Below the pieces are notes generated by a model. The model worked only from the letters and a program-made list of their open reading frames with translations. It was not told where the DNA came from and searched no databases. A stretch of DNA of 64,000 bases from Ischnura elegans. Taxonomy: Eukaryota > Arthropoda > Insecta > Odonata > Coenagrionidae. Positions 33,401 to 47,255 of this stretch are shown here, one piece after another. Position 1 is the first letter of the stretch. Each line of letters opens with the position of its first letter. The stretch spans positions 29,705,812 to 29,769,811 of the forward strand of contig NC_060259.1 of NCBI RefSeq assembly GCF_921293095.1, written 5' to 3'. A program made the translations under genes and the position numbers.

Positions 33401-36400
33401 TTCAATGCGAAGCAAATTGATAAAAGATGACTCATGATAGATGGTAGCCAAAATAAGTTCGATAACTTAACATGGTTACTATCCTTCTATTTTTTATATT
33501 ATTCATGTGATATAAAATATAGGCACTTTATATTTATCATAAAAATCACTCACGACTGCGCTTCTACACCTAGACCCGTCAATTTAACACATTCAGGGTA
33601 GGAAGCTAGTATTTCGGGCCACATAGAACAATCCTGAATTTTTGCTCAGGGTTATTCTAAGTATTTCTCCCTGGTTTGAATTCGGACTGAATTCTTCGAT
33701 TAGTCGCCAAGCGCTGTATACAGTTGGCCTCTACTCATAGATATGCCCTTCAGTATTAAAAAGTGTAGATAGCGTCGCGGACGACGCGACTGGGGCGACT
33801 GCAGCGCATTGGGCGGAAGTTTGCCGTAAGCTAGCACCTTCCCCTACCGCTTCCCCTCCCCTCCAGTTCCCATTCCCCTTTTATTCTTGCTTTGCGTGTT
33901 GCATGCTGTAGGGATACTATGCGGGATATCATTGATATAAAATCACAAAGTGTGCAAAGCAAATGCCAATTTATTTTATATAAAGATTAACATAAAAAAG
34001 TCAATCAGATGCCAAGTACAATGATTTGAATTAGTAAATAAATGAACACTAAACACAGGATGGCGAAAGCCTGGCTAGCATCTCTCCATGCCTCACTTGT
34101 GTACGCTAAGTTCTCGCACCCACACACACAGCGAACTATAATTCCTCAGTGTCATCACAAATTACGAGATAGGAACACCACAAAGAAAATTCTTTTACCA
34201 GTGGCCACTTCACTGCAACGAATATGAGATTATTGATTGTTGAAACACAAATTCGTAAGCAAAATCAAGATCACCATACAAGTATTAATGAGCTGAATAT
34301 ACGTGACTACTTTAAATGATCACTTTTTCGAAAATATAACGTTGTCAACCACTTCACACACCACACGCAGGCTTAAAAACTTGATGTAGAGAGAATTAAA
34401 CTAAAATAGAATCAACACTATACACAAACAACGCCTAAAAACGTACATCGCGAGAGCACAAGCTCTAACCAGTCCACAGTAGATGTTGTCATAACGATGA
34501 AAACTTTCGAAATGAGGAGACGAAATTTTATTGGCCTATTGCAAAAATCCATGATTGGTCAATGGGTGAGACAGAGGAAGCACACATGTTTTACATTTCC
34601 TATTTATTATTAAAGATACCAACTGAGTGACATAATACAAGTTATAAAATAATTTTTAACGCAGTAAGTTTCATTAATCAAAACTATCTTACGAAACCAT
34701 AGCGTTAGTTCAGGCGCACACTCGCCAAGATCTGGTGTCGCACGCTGTCAACAGTTCGTCCGGCCAATTCCTCTACTGTGCCTCTACTCTCGGAAATATC
34801 TTACATTCTTACTTTCATTCACCCTTATTAATTTTTTCCTAATTTTGAAACGGCCTGGAAATCAATAAATTCATACATTTTTCATTCTTAGGTTTTTATT
34901 GTAATTCTGATATCGACTGGCGACATTTACTCCTCAATATTCTTCCTGTACTATGTGTAGCGGTAATAAATAATCCGCAAGAAAGCAAATGCCTAATAGT
35001 TGCTTCTTACCAATTTTCGTGAACCTATTTTCGTGCAATAGATTGACTTTTGGCAATTACTGAAGCCCAAATATTCTTTATATGGATTGCAATTCGATGC
35101 CTTCCGAATTGGAGCTCATCGGTGAAAAAAGTGGTGGTGAAAATACTGAATATTGACTCATGGTCCTAGGCTTTTTAGTATTTAATACCGTTTAGGAAAT
35201 CAACGTGAATTGGCTGCTAGATTAATTTCGGTGAGTAAATTGATGACCTTTAGCGAAGAAAAATGTTTTGAGAGTGGAGGTCAGAGTGACTGCAATGCTT
35301 TTATAATGTCACCGTCCTATGTAGCAACGAAATTTTGGAACAGTAGTTATTTATGCCGATTTCTTTTGCTGGAATCGAGTTCTCCCTACATTGATTTACT
35401 TGCCTGTCTTTTCACGTTATGTTTAGATTTTAGATAAACTTCTGCTTTATCAGGCCACCAGGTAATTCCAATTATTCTAAATCGAATCGCAATTCAGGTA
35501 AATAGTGGAGATATTGATCGCATTTTGAAAGAATACCCGCTGGGGGCTTCTATCCTTACCTCTTTCATTCAATTTCCTGGTAAGAATGCTGTTTAAAAAA
35601 CTTCTTGGTGAATGGAATCAATCTTGTTTCAATTTCTAAGTGAGTTGTTTGAAACCCTAGATTAATCGTCTATGATCATATATGGTTCCTCGTATAAAAA
35701 TATCCTGGAAGAGTTTGTATTGAGGAGGCAGAGAGATAAAATTATACCCAAGAAAATATCTCATAATATCCTATAAAGGGTATTTTTTTAGATAAGGGTA
35801 CGGTCAACTTCGTAGCACTTCATCGGAAATTATTTCTCATGGAAGATTACTCTTTTATGGTATAATGCAGCATTTAATGAAACCAGAAGCAACTCTTTTT
35901 GAGGTTAGTCCGTGTAATAAATAGAAGAAAATGTTGCATGTGTAACAGGATGAAAATGAATGTCATCAATCTTGTATATTTCTCCTTCTCCCGGAAATGG
36001 TATTTCTGATTGGAAGATAAAAGAGGTCACGACAGATAGAACTGCAAATTTTAGTTTTTATTGAAAGGTTATATAGCTCTACGAATATGGAAAAAACTTG
36101 CAAGCTTCATTGAAGCCCTTTTGCCCGAGGAAATAGGCAGTCGGTTTATATTTAGATAAAGAAAACTGTATCCCCAGGAAATCAGGCTGTTGCGGTCTAT
36201 GAATTGCAGGCTCCATGCATATTGAAAATAAGTTTTAATACCCTCCACCAGATATGAGTAGACATCCAGTATCCACGTATGATATCGTCTTATGGGGACT
36301 TTACCTACAGCACTGTAGAATTTTGATACATTATAGACGACAGGAGCTAACATGATGACGTCGAAATTTCGAAAATCTGACCTTTACTATTATTCAATAA

Positions 36401-37126
36401 TGATCTGATTAGCCTCGTTAGATGTTGCCTACTCCTGTGGATCACGTTCCTCGGTAGATAACTCGCACAGGGTCGATGTAGGTGAAAACAAGTCTTTCAC
36501 ACGAATAGGGTATAATAATATAATTTATTAATAACGTTTACCCATTTACAAATATTTTGTTTTTGACTATTAGTCTAAAACTGTATTTTGAATGATTTCC
36601 AATGATTCCTAATTGGTAAAGATAAAATTAGGCAATAACAACGAGATAAATATGAGACGAAATACGAGATGAAATTCGGAGAAAGGCCATGTTAAAATTT
36701 ATTGGATAAAGTTTTTTAAAGTATTTTTTTGCTGGTTCATGAATCACACATTTTTTTCAGTTCCGACCTAATTGAATTTCATGGTAATAAACTTAAGCCG
36801 AATGGGAAAAATTTCGTGCCACGTAAGTCCTTAACTTCTAAATTTGAATATCTTGAATTTTTATTAATATCTTAATGAAATATGTACCTGCACTACCTTC
36901 TCTTGAAATCAATTTTCCTTTCTGATGACGCATTGAATTTACTCCTGCCTGTGATTTCACTCGAGGACAAATGCGAGGTTGGTAAATAATAATAGTAATT
37001 TCAGGGGCATAATTTAGTCATGGAAGAATTTTGCTGCGCGCAGCTACAAGTCCAAATTTATTCGCGCAATGGTGTTCGTAATTGCGTTTTGCTGTGAAAT
37101 GTGCCTTGTCCCTGAATCATTTGGTA
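30431..37126. other. Long AT-rich stretch, no gene recognised
   Basis: A frame on the minus strand at 30714-30532 (IPWMGSTLLGGTQITDLVL region) looks protein-like but was not assigned. A GC-rich patch at 33765-33880 and a GCCTCTACTC direct repeat near 33727 and 34783 were noted. No exon, RNA gene or transposase fragment could be defended. Confidence 0.3.
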
Positions 37127-37230
37127 TCAAAGTAGACGGCATTATGCTCTGCAAAATTCATTCCATGGCAATTTGATGAGCACGCACGCCCATTTTGACT
37201 TCTTCAATTACCAGATATTGCCGAATGCAA
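37127..37230 (+). repeat. Direct duplication, copy 1
   Basis: Matches 37683-37785: TCAAAGT, ATGCTCTGCAAAATTCATTC, AATTTGATG, CACGCACG, CAATTAC and AGATATTGCCGAATGCAA. Spacing is 556 bases. Confidence 0.85.
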
Positions 37231-37682
37231 CATTTACGATAGCATTAAACGGGCAATCCTTCTATTGCTATCCGTGTAGCGAATTAAAGACGGCATATTC
37301 AAAGTTGCTACCATTTCAAGTTTAACGACTCTCTTAAATTTTCATCCTATCATGACAGGATGCGAAATAAATTTATTCATCAGTGCTAAGTCAAAATTCC
37401 TTTATTTTCAACAAATTTGTATGATTTAGGCTCGTTTTTTCACAATTTCTTTAATTTATAATTTCCTCCAAATGATTTTCCGTCCGTACCGTCGTAGTAA
37501 ATATTTTGATTGATAATTACAGCATTGGTTGCCTACGATTTGATGAAAGGCACGTCAGTAAGAATGTATGAGACTATAGGGAATGAAACCTGTCCAAAGG
37601 GCTTGATTCACTCCCCAGTTGAGGAATTTAAGATAGTATTCCACCAATGTCAATTTATTCTGTTTTTATGAGTAGTTGTTTT

Positions 37683-37785
37683 TCAAAGTGGATGACATAA
37701 TGCTCTGCAAAATTCATTCTGTGGTAATTTGATGGCCACGCACGTCCAATTTCACTTCTCCAATTACTAGATATTGCCGAATGCA
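37683..37785 (+). repeat. Direct duplication, copy 2
   Basis: Second unit of the duplication at 37127; high identity with scattered substitutions. Confidence 0.85.
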
Positions 37786-40700
37786 ATTCTGATATGTTTT
37801 CAATGACTATCTTTTGCTATTAGGGTGGTTTCCTATCATTTTTTATTGCCCAAATAGAAAGCTTATTACTCTTGGAGTACATATTTCACGATCTTAGATT
37901 TTTAAATGACGATACGAAATTTTAAAGCGCGCGAAAACGCGCGAAAAGTAGGAATGCTGGGAAAATCCCCTGTGGCGTCATTCTGGTTCCCGCCGTCGCA
38001 AAGTGAGGTGACCTTGGGGCGAGTCTTTGAGCGCCGCTACGATGCAGGCTGCTGGCAAATAGCAGAGTAACCAGTTAGCAGGTAGCGCTTGGCTTAAATA
38101 AGGTTTATTATTACCCTATCAAACGAAGGAAACTTTCTGACCATAGGCAATTTTAATAGGCGATTATTAAGAAATGTTTACTTGAGCTCTGTGCCTCATG
38201 TATGCATTGGTAATCTCAGACGATGTAAAATTCCTATCTACTCGTATAGAATTTAGGTCCCTGTGACTTCACGTGGAGGGGCATCGTATGTGCCAATCTG
38301 GTCATTTTCAAATGAGGTTAAAATTGACCATTATCATTCTATCTGGGATTCCTAAAAGCAAATAATTTGTATATTATGAATACACTAGTGGTGGGCAACG
38401 AATCGCAATCAATGCGTTTCGTTTTCTTTGATGAAGGAAACTACCCTATTATTTCCTTGTGCCTCAAGTGACACCTGAAAATACTGCGCCATTATGAAAT
38501 AATTTCCTAGTGGTGTTAGAGCTTCTGTTAACGATGAGAGTTTCAATTTTTCCTCTCAAATTTTGAATGTGAAACTTATTATGATGTTTCTAACGAACTC
38601 GATCGTTTCTGGAGTGGGAAGTTGCAAAGCAGTTTGGTAACGTTTAGCAATTCATAAAGATATCTGTAGCGTTCTTCTTACTAATGTTATTCCTCTTTCA
38701 ATCATTGTATCAAATATATTATTCGTTTTTGAAAGTTTAAATAATAACGGCCTTCCTTGCTGAATATGTATATTTATTTAAATCATGGAATACGTGGAAC
38801 AAAAACTTCACCATCGATATTTTATCGCTTTTAATGCAGGAAATCTAACGAAATAGAAGATAATGGAAAATAGATTTAAGATATGTGTATGTTATAACTA
38901 TGATGTTTTCATAATTCGCTGAAAGTTCTCACCAAACATTGTGTTGGCATAACTCTTTTCGTGTGTTTTGTTATAAACTACGTCTTTGGAAAACTACGGA
39001 TTGTAATAAATATTCGAAGAAAAAAATCTCGATAGAAAAGAAATAATATCTGCAACGGAGCAGTGAAGTGTTTGATAGGATATGATGAACGGTTAAAAAC
39101 GTAAAATATTGGCATATTGAACATATAGTACCAATGAGGAATGAAATGTGAAAAAATACTCCTCACTATGTTTTCAACGCCAAGATTATTTAAGTTTTAC
39201 ACGAGTATCTGTATCTGTTCCTCTTTTAGCAAGACTTTATGTTCATATTAAGCATCTTAATAAACTCAAATATTTTAGGTTTGGTATTGATGAATGAAAT
39301 TGCACATATAATATTTTTTTGCCTGCTTGAAATCTTGCACGGGCGAAAGTTAATCGAAATCAATTATTGTGTTGCAATGGCGTTCCTTTCGTTTTTAGAT
39401 TTTGAGTTTCATTCGTGAATTGCCTAGTCCCTGATAGATCGTATTAATCCTTCCCCTGCATATTTATGAGAATAGTATTCGATTCCATCCACCCCACCGA
39501 AGCCGTAAATGGGTAACACAGTTATTCAGAGTAAATTGCCTACGCTTCGTGAAAATCCGACATTCGTGTCTAGGAATATTTTGGTGCATAAAATACATCC
39601 GTACGGAATGAACTTTTGCTATAGTGCCTGGAAAAGCATGGCTTTGATTGTAATCAAATTACGTTTCTGAGAGACACTATCTCCATAGCGAGCTCTTGAA
39701 TGATATTTTAATATCCTTTTTTCTTTCCTGCTCTTATTTCATCCCCTCACATGGCAGAGGAGTTATACAAGGGCTTAACCTTACGTTGATTAGAATTTAA
39801 GCCCTTACTGGAACTTCTCTATCATTCTTAAGTAAGATAGATCATATTATCATATATGGCTTTTCATGACTATAATGGACATTGGAATAGCTGTGTCCGT
39901 AAACTTTAACTCATGTATTACGAATTGATTCCTGCATTTGTACTGACCTCTACATTTTTATAATGTCAACTAAATTAGACTTTTGGAAATACAATTTTTA
40001 TTTTAGCAAATCGATGTCAGATCTTCAAGTTTGTATTAATACAGGGTATAATAGGTTGACTTCATTCTTGACATCTTAAAATCTCCATACCTCAGCTACT
40101 GAAGTCCTTTAAAAATTGATGAAGTCGTCTTAAAACAATTGTAAAAAAATACTCCTTTCTCTTTTTCTTTCAAGGACCTCTTTTTAAACTCTTTTTTTAC
40201 TACGAAACCTTATGTCTTTATCCGAGTTTACATCGTGAAAGTGTAACGCACCAAATTTCCATTCATTCCTAGTAGGGTGGATTTAATTATCACAAATGTT
40301 ATTTATCCTTAAAAACGCGGATTCAAAATTTTGTCCCTGGGGTGTAAATCCAAAGCGTTGGCAAGTTTGGAAAACGTATCCTTGCAAAAGCCCAAAATAG
40401 AGAGTGCCGATTATGCGAGGAATGCTCGGACTTGTGTGAAACGATTTTTGAATTCATTGCTAGGAAGCATTGAGGCACTCGTGCGCGCACATTATCCATT
40501 TCAGTTTGGCCTATATATTCAGTATGAAGCGTCGCGTCCGACGGAATGTCAGTTGAAATTCAGCTTTATGCGACACGAAATGGTATTGTGATATAATCGT
40601 GAATATTACAACTTTATTTAGTGACATGACATCTGGTTCCGCGGCCACGAGAAAATTAAAGTCAATGAGTGGTATTTTTACGTGATACGCCGAGTGAGCA

Positions 40701-41256
40701 GAATGAGAACTTTACGACTGAACACCTCCATTCATATCTAGAATGTCCCAAATCGCCGCGGTAGGAACATTGATGTTCATCTGACTGAAGCACTTTCATT
40801 TTGATACAGTTTGGATGTAAACGCACCTCTGTTATTGTTTTTTGAGGAATAAGTTGCATTTTCACCTACCACCCTCTGTATTTGGGACACGTGCCTTGTA
40901 CAGGAGCAGTATGACGAACAAGTTGTTTATGAGATCAGTTTGATGAGTTGGTCGCGCCAATTCATATCAGAGGCTCTAGAGAAATGTCACATTCGATTCA
41001 GGAAGCCAAATATTTGTGTATCTCGCGCAAAAACCTCGGTTTTTCAGATCTTCGGTTTATCCAAAAGAAAAGCAAGAAAGGCAATGCGTTTTCCCATAGC
41101 TTAAAAATAATTGAATCCATTGAAGGTCATATTAATTTTTTTAAATCTCATATTTCATCACAATAACTAATATACAAAAGGCGACTCAGAAAGATTATAG
41201 CCATTATCATCATTTAATTCGATAATATTTAAACAAACGCCTGATACGAGCATGAA
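37786..41256. other. AT-rich sequence, no gene recognised
   Basis: GCGCGAAAACGCGCG near 37926 and a GC-richer patch to about 38090 were noted. An AGGGTGGTAGGTGAAAATGC block (minus strand, about 40875-40856) looks like a transposon end but its partner end was not found. Confidence 0.3.
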
Positions 41257-41326
41257 TGAACGCAGCATTATTTTCATCACTAATGAATACATTTTATCTA
41301 TGACGAAAATAATGCTGCGTTACGTA
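41257..41326. repeat. Short inverted repeat
   Basis: AACGCAGCATTATTTTC is followed about 35 bases later by its complement GAAAATAATGCTGCGTT. Arms of 17 bases; it could be a small foldback. Confidence 0.6.
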
Positions 41327-42696
41327 CCTCTGGTGGAATTTTTGTGTCTCACTCAAGTTATAAATGAAATTCTCATAAATTCTTCTTTGTATTTGGCCAC
41401 TGAATTTAATGTAGATTTTAATATCTGTTATAGAATTGAGCGAATTTGAATGTTAACGAATACATCACAGGGAAAATATGCTTCAATTAGTTATTAATAA
41501 TAGGTTTATTAATATTTACCAAAGTGTAGATCAAAAGGAATATTTCCATTTTATTGCCTATTTAAGTCAGGATCGAAAAATTCTTTGTTACTCCATGGGT
41601 TTGTAATGCAACATTATTCCCCATTCGTTCAATATCTGTACTCTTGCAACTATCGTGTAATTATTTGAGCTTGTAGGCTCTTACTGTATGTAAATGCGCC
41701 TTTGCAAGTAGCTTATAGATATTCCCACTATCTTAGAAGTACTTTAATTTGGAAGTCAACGAAACATCAATTGCGTATTCTCTATATTTCTATTAATAAT
41801 ATTTTATGACGAATGCAGCCAAGGCAAAATTAAAAGTATTTGTGGTATTGGAGGAATTTTTACGGCTTCTATACAATTCAAAAACAGATTCAGAGATACA
41901 GATAATGACGTTCATCTAACGACCTACACAGCATTATGAGGTTTTCTCCCAGTCGGCAGTACATTCGACATTTTTCTTTATGTTTTCACTGTTTTTTATC
42001 ATTGGTAAGATTTACCGACGACCATATCGTGTATTCGGCAGTGGAGGAAGGATTAACTACAAGTGATCCGTTCAGATCCAACATTTTATGCTAACATTCA
42101 GCTTGTTTAAGGTGATTAACACCACCTAACGTTACATGGGGTGCGAGTTGCACGATGTTTTCTCCATCATAACATTTCGAGGAAATTAATTCCAGTTTGC
42201 CTTCTGGGCTTAGTAAGATTATTATATCAGTATCCGATAGTGAGCGTATACAAAATTCCCCTGGTTAGATTCATGCCTCCGTCAGTGAGTTTCTGATGAC
42301 CTCCAGCTACCTTCGTAGCCTAAATGATGTATACTAAATACATCATAAAGAAAACAAAGCATATGTTTTTCGCGCCAAACGCCAAACACAAATATTAGTT
42401 TATTATTATAGACTAAAAGCTATATGGCTAGGAATTTTCGCTAAACAAAAAAAATTAAAAGTGAAGTATTTCTAGCCAAATGAGCGAGGATTAGGGTGCG
42501 ATCATCAGCCAAAATTTATTTTATAAAAAGGTAATTTTTAGTCATTACTGGGACTGCATGGCGCAATAGAAACTGCCTACAGAAATTGAATGTGGCCACT
42601 TTCGCAACTTTGTAAAGAGGATTCATTACTCCCGCTCAATGATTGTATTTTGTCTTTTTCGAGGCGTATTACCTCAGATCGTCCCACTAGTCAACA
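41327..42696. other. AT-rich sequence, no gene recognised
   Basis: No motif or clear repeat seen. Confidence 0.3.
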
Positions 42697-43060
42697 GGGC
42701 CTGCATAGTGGAGGTCCAATTTCATCCCATAGAAATCTGATATCTGTTGCCACTTAATCGGTTTTCAAAAGTGTCCGCGGCGCGTTAATGAGTGCAATGC
42801 GATCCACTTTTTTTACAACTATTTGCAGTGTAATGATAGTAATTGTAAGGAATAGCAAGAGTTATGAATTTGATCAATAAATTATCATGATTATGAATTT
42901 CAGTTAACACCACTAATTATACCTTATTTCCCCGTGAAACTCGGATCCGTTTGTCCGTCAGTGACGCGAGTGGCAACTTTTGTAAACCCATTTAAATGCG
43001 CGTCGGATGACAACACATTTAGAGGCCAATTTAAGGATCCTCTTTTCTAATATTCGTGAC
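42697..43060 (+). repeat. Dispersed repeat of about 370 bases, copy B
   Basis: Starts near GGGCCTGCATAGTGGAGGTCC and ends near AAGGATCCTCTTTTCTAATA. All landmarks of copy A recur in order, including TGTTGCCACTT, GAGTGCAATGCGATCCACTT, AGTTATGAATTTGATC, GACGCGAGTGGCAACTTTTG, CCCATTTAAATGCGCG and ACAACACATTTAGAGGCC. Confidence 0.85.
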
Positions 43061-44063
43061 ACTAGTTTTCCTTATGTCGATTTGATATGCGTCGTGCTCA
43101 AGGCCTTAGGTGGTGATGGAGTACAACCATAATACAGCTTATCTATCCTGCATTAATGTGTGCTATTTCGACTCAAATATATATGCCTACCAAAGTTACA
43201 TATTTGCTAACCACTTTACCTCAAAACGTAGTTACTCTCTTTCAGTTCTGAAAATCACGTATGGGACGCCATTATTACAATTATTTCAAGAGAGAGTAAA
43301 TCCTCTACGCCTAAAAACTATGCTTAAATTACTGTATTCACTAATAATATACCTTATCGCATGATGTTCATTATTAACGTTTAAAGAAAGAGAGCACTGG
43401 AAATCTCAAATTTAAGCGTTGAATTACTTCGATAGCAGCGATACAAATGGTGCGATAAAAATTTATGGACCGAAGTTATTAAGTTTTTTTCACATTTAAT
43501 TCTTTCTGTGGCCCAAATAATTCACCATCTAATATCGTTTAAATTTTTTATTTCCTTGCCTAGAAAAGCCCTGATTGCTACAGTTGAGAATGAATAAATT
43601 CTTACCGTTTCAATAATTTTTACGAGTAAAATTTTCACTTCTGAACAAAATATTTTGAAGCGATTACTACACGTACAACGTCACTGTGGCATTCGATTTC
43701 ATTGCGAGCAAATTGAAACGTATAATAATCCGATAGATCGCCAACAATACGCTTGACCTCTGTTTTATTCTCAACTTTAGCGGAGGATGCAATTGGAGCA
43801 CGCGTTCCTTTTTAGTGAAAACAAAATTAAACTACCTTAGCGGCGGTCATGTTGCGATAAATATCTTTTAATTACCATGACGTTCTACCGCTTGCGATCT
43901 TCTCACGTTAGCTAAACCTTTACCTTGGATAAATTTTCTGTGATCTTATGGTAGTATTCTCAGAAGGTAGAGATATTTAAAAAAGCCCTAAAATTGTCTG
44001 TGACACCTAGCTTTGTGTCAATGAAGGCAATGTGATGCTTATTTCCAATGGTTTGAAACACAC
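43061..44063. other. AT-rich sequence, no gene recognised
   Basis: The 84-codon frame at 43110-43364 has no recognisable domain. Confidence 0.3.
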
Positions 44064-44176
44064 GCTTAATCCTAATGCGGTAGTAATTATCACTCGCTGC
44101 TTGAAGCGCTGCTAACAACCTACTGCATAAAACTAATCCCACTCGTGACGACTCAAGAGACGGTCGTATTGCTCAT
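44064..44176 (+). repeat. Second dispersed repeat, copy 1
   Basis: Shares with 47256-47366 the blocks TCAATCCTAAT-type, GGAGCGCTGCTAACAACC (here GAAGCGCTGCTAACAACC), TACTGCAT and GGTCGTATTGCT. Unclassified. Confidence 0.6.
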
Positions 44177-45339
44177 ACTAAACTTCTCGCAAATTAACTT
44201 TTCCCAATTATAGCCCTCCACTTGCCTTTTATTCGCAAATGTGAAATATTTTAAACTTTTTGAAAAATTGTAAAAATTTTACCCAACGTTCTCGATGTGT
44301 TACAAATTTGAGCACATTCGTACTGACGCTGTCTTACACACGTAGGAGAATGAGGGGCAATAGTACGCATCTAACAAGAAATTATAAAAACTATACATTT
44401 AGGTTCAAACAGTATTTTTTATTTTTACACAATGTGTTCGCAGTTACATGCACTACAATATTTTTCTTCCATTTCTTCAGAAAAAATAAAGAACTGCGGT
44501 TATTCATCAAACTGTATGAGAAAAATAAATAGGAATCTTGCCCCTGATGTTGGGCAAGTGTCCTCTCTTTATGGGGCAAGAGTCCTAATCACAGTTTTCG
44601 CATGAGTACTTTCCCTTTCGAGAATCCTATACGGACACTTGACCTATGACTCTTACCCCAACGACACTTGATACACCTAATACTCCATAACAGAACCACA
44701 TGGTGAGCTGCAAAGCAGCTAACTGCATGAATGTCCGAGGCAAATAATGCATACAAAGGAACGCTGGATAAACATTGTAGTTAAATACACGCCCAAACCA
44801 CACATAAGAAAAACGCGGTCCTACAATTTAGATGAAAGTCGCGTAAAAATGAAAAATAATGCAAAACTCACGTTCTGTCGTTCTTTTTTTCCACTGAAAG
44901 CACCCCTCTGCTAAATTAGGTCATGTAAATGACACTGATTGACTACAAGTGGCATCATCCCGGCAGTTAGAGAAATATTTCGGAAAAGGAGTCTAGCCCC
45001 GTGCGAACTCTTACCCCTCACTCCCCGATTCGCGAGAAGATAAAAAGGCGAGAAAACGATTGATAGAAATCTGGCCAGCTGATGTTGGTTGGATGTGTAA
45101 GAATTTTCGTGCATATCTTTTTGCAAGAACTCATGGAAATATTCAAATTGAAAGGAAATATTTGGTTATATAATAGTAATTAGTTGCTGCTTCTTATGCT
45201 GCGGTGCGCTCTTAGCGTCTGGCGGTATCATTAAAAAAATGACAGTTGACTTCGGAAATATAGCAGTACGCTTACATGGAAAAATGTCAGTGTAGATAGA
45301 TTCGTTCATTTCAGGGTTCATTCATTGGTTCAGGGGTTC
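44177..45339. other. No gene recognised
   Basis: Contains GGGCAAGTGTCC and GGGGCAAGAGTCC echoes near 44541-44585 that suggest a short internal repeat. No gene seen. Confidence 0.3.
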
Positions 45340-46330
45340 GTACTCTTAAAATTTGCCCTCATTATGAATGTGGTGGAAATAATTGACGGGGAACGATCGA
45401 GTTCACCAAAATTCAATAAACATTAAACAGAATTTGATTCAAGCTTATCAACAGCGTTAAAAATAGACAAGTATTCTTAAGCTTTACCCCATTAAAATCA
45501 GACGGAAAAAATTGACGCCGAAAGATGGAGTTCACCAAAACTCAATCAAATTGAAGCGGAAAGTGATGCAAATGTACTAACAGCGTTAAAAATGCATTAT
45601 TATCTCAAAATTTACCCCCATTTTAAATCATAGAGAACAAGTTGATGTCGAACTATTAAGGTAACCTACATTTATTCCACATTAAACGGAATGTAAGGCC
45701 AGCATATCTTAAAAATTGATTTGTACTCACCTCCATTTGCTTCACTTCAATGATGAGTCAGATGGAGAAAATTGGCGTCGAAAGATTGAGTTCATCATAA
45801 AAGGGGACTGCATAGAGGATGCCAAATTCCATCTCATTGAAGGCTGATTTCTGTTGCCACTTCGTTTGCTATTTAAATGGTTTTGAAAAAATATCCGTGG
45901 CGCGGTGATGAGTGCAATGCGATCCACTTTTATTCCAATATTTTTCAGAATAGTGTTAGTAATTGGAAGGAATAGTAACAGTTATGAATTCAATCAAAAA
46001 ATTATCATGTATATAAATTTCGATTAACACCCCTTATTATATCTCATTTCCCCGTGGAATTCGGACCACTTTGCCCGTCAGCGACACGAGTGGAAACTTT
46101 TGCAAACCAATTTAAATGCGCGGTGTGTGACAACACATTTAGAGGCCGACTTGAGGATCCTCTTATGCAATAATCGTCGAAATTGTCACCAAAATTCAAT
46201 CAACAAAGAAAGGAATGCCATGCCAGCATATCAACAGCGTTAAAATAGATTAAACAGAGTTAAAAATGGATCACTATTCCCAAGTTTTACCCCCATTATA
46301 AGCGAGACGGAAAAAAGCCTACGAGGAATG
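45340..46330 (+). repeat. Decayed tandem array, period about 130 bases
   Basis: Four to five units share the ordered landmarks ACGGAAAAAATTGACG, CGAAAGAT-GAGTTCACCAAAA, TCAAT, AGCATAT-AACAGCGTTAAAAAT, ATTCTTAAG and TTTACCCCCATT. Units start near 45360, 45490, 45620 and 45745, with the remainder after 46186. Copy C of the 370-base repeat is inserted in the fourth unit (45803-46180). A further diverged unit lies at about 47060-47190. Confidence 0.7.
45803..46180 (+). repeat. Dispersed repeat of about 370 bases, copy C (nested in the tandem array)
   Basis: Begins GGGGACTGCATAGAGGATGCC and ends near GAGGATCCTCTTATG. It matches copies A and B throughout. Flanks read TCATCATAA on the left and TCACCAAAA on the right, an imperfect 9-base duplication of an array motif. 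This suggests true transposition rather than segmental copying. Confidence 0.85.
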
Positions 46331-46379
46331 GGGATAAGCTGCATTTGCGGAGACGATAACAGGAGCAATACATCAGTCT

Positions 46380-46840
46380 GATTTACATCGGCCCCGATTG
46401 ATGTGTGCCGGGCCTCTTTGGGCCTTCCCTTCACACCGACGTCGTCGACCAAAAGGGAAATCGGAGGGGGGGGGGGAAGGGAAAGGGGATCAACTCCCAC
46501 AATCCCACCTGAAACCAATCACAAATTCCTGCGACTGTCGATCCGCCTTTGCTGCAGAGCTTCGCCCCCTCGAGGACGATCTCCCTCCCGAATAAACCCA
46601 AGACGTGAGACTCCAGACTCGGCGAGGCCATTGTGGGCGTAAACAATGGTAGCTCTCCTCGTTTATAGTGTTGGAGCAATCCTTTCGACGTGCTCACGTC
46701 GTCACGGGCTTGCCGGCGCGACGTGCAGCCGGAGGCCGAATTTTCGGTCTACGCCGTGGGATGAGAACTGTTGAGGGAGGGGGGAAATGAAGATGAAGGA
46801 GTTGGAGGAGATTGCGAAGGGCTGCTACTAGAGTGGAACA
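46380..46840. other. GC-rich patch with a poly-G run, no gene assigned
   Basis: Includes a run of about a dozen G near 46467-46478. Overlapping frames of 65-92 codons occur on both strands. None has a family signature. Could be a CpG-rich promoter or an unrecognised exon. Confidence 0.3.
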
Positions 46841-47059
46841 CCGAAGTTACTCACCGATGACGACTCTAGCTTTTACACGTATTGCCTTGCTAACTTGTAC
46901 GAATGAGATAATCCCGCGCTGTTTAACTATCTTAGTGCCACGATCCGAAATATCGGCTTTGAGTTAGTAAATGGTCAAGTTTAAAATAACACTGCAACTA
47001 AGGAGTAAGCTTAAATGGAAAATTGTCGGTGCAGTTAGATTAGAAGCGAATTATTTCTC

Positions 47060-47190
47060 TAAAATTCGATCGAAATATAACCGAATGCGATACTAGCGAT
47101 TCAAAATAGTAAAATGTGAATTAGTATTCTTAAACTTTACCCCATTATGAATTGCATGGAAAAAATTGGCGACGAACGATTGGATTCACC
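47060..47190 (+). repeat. Outlying unit of the 130-base tandem repeat
   Basis: ATTCTTAAACTTTACCCCATTATG, then GGAAAAAATTGGCGACGAACG and TTCACCAAAATGCAATGAAC match the array at 45340-46330. Confidence 0.6.
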
Positions 47191-47255
47191 AAAATGCAAT
47201 GAACATTTATGTATGCATATTTGGCCTACATCCACTCGAAATTAATATAAAAATA

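Noticed and set aside
33728..34790. A 1 kb element bounded by GCCTCTACTC direct repeats
   Set aside because: The 10-base repeat is suggestive but no matching terminal inverted repeats or coding sequence were found between the copies.
46431..46697. GC-rich minus-strand 88-codon frame
   Set aside because: Several overlapping frames exist on both strands because of GC content; no domain, start context or splice support.
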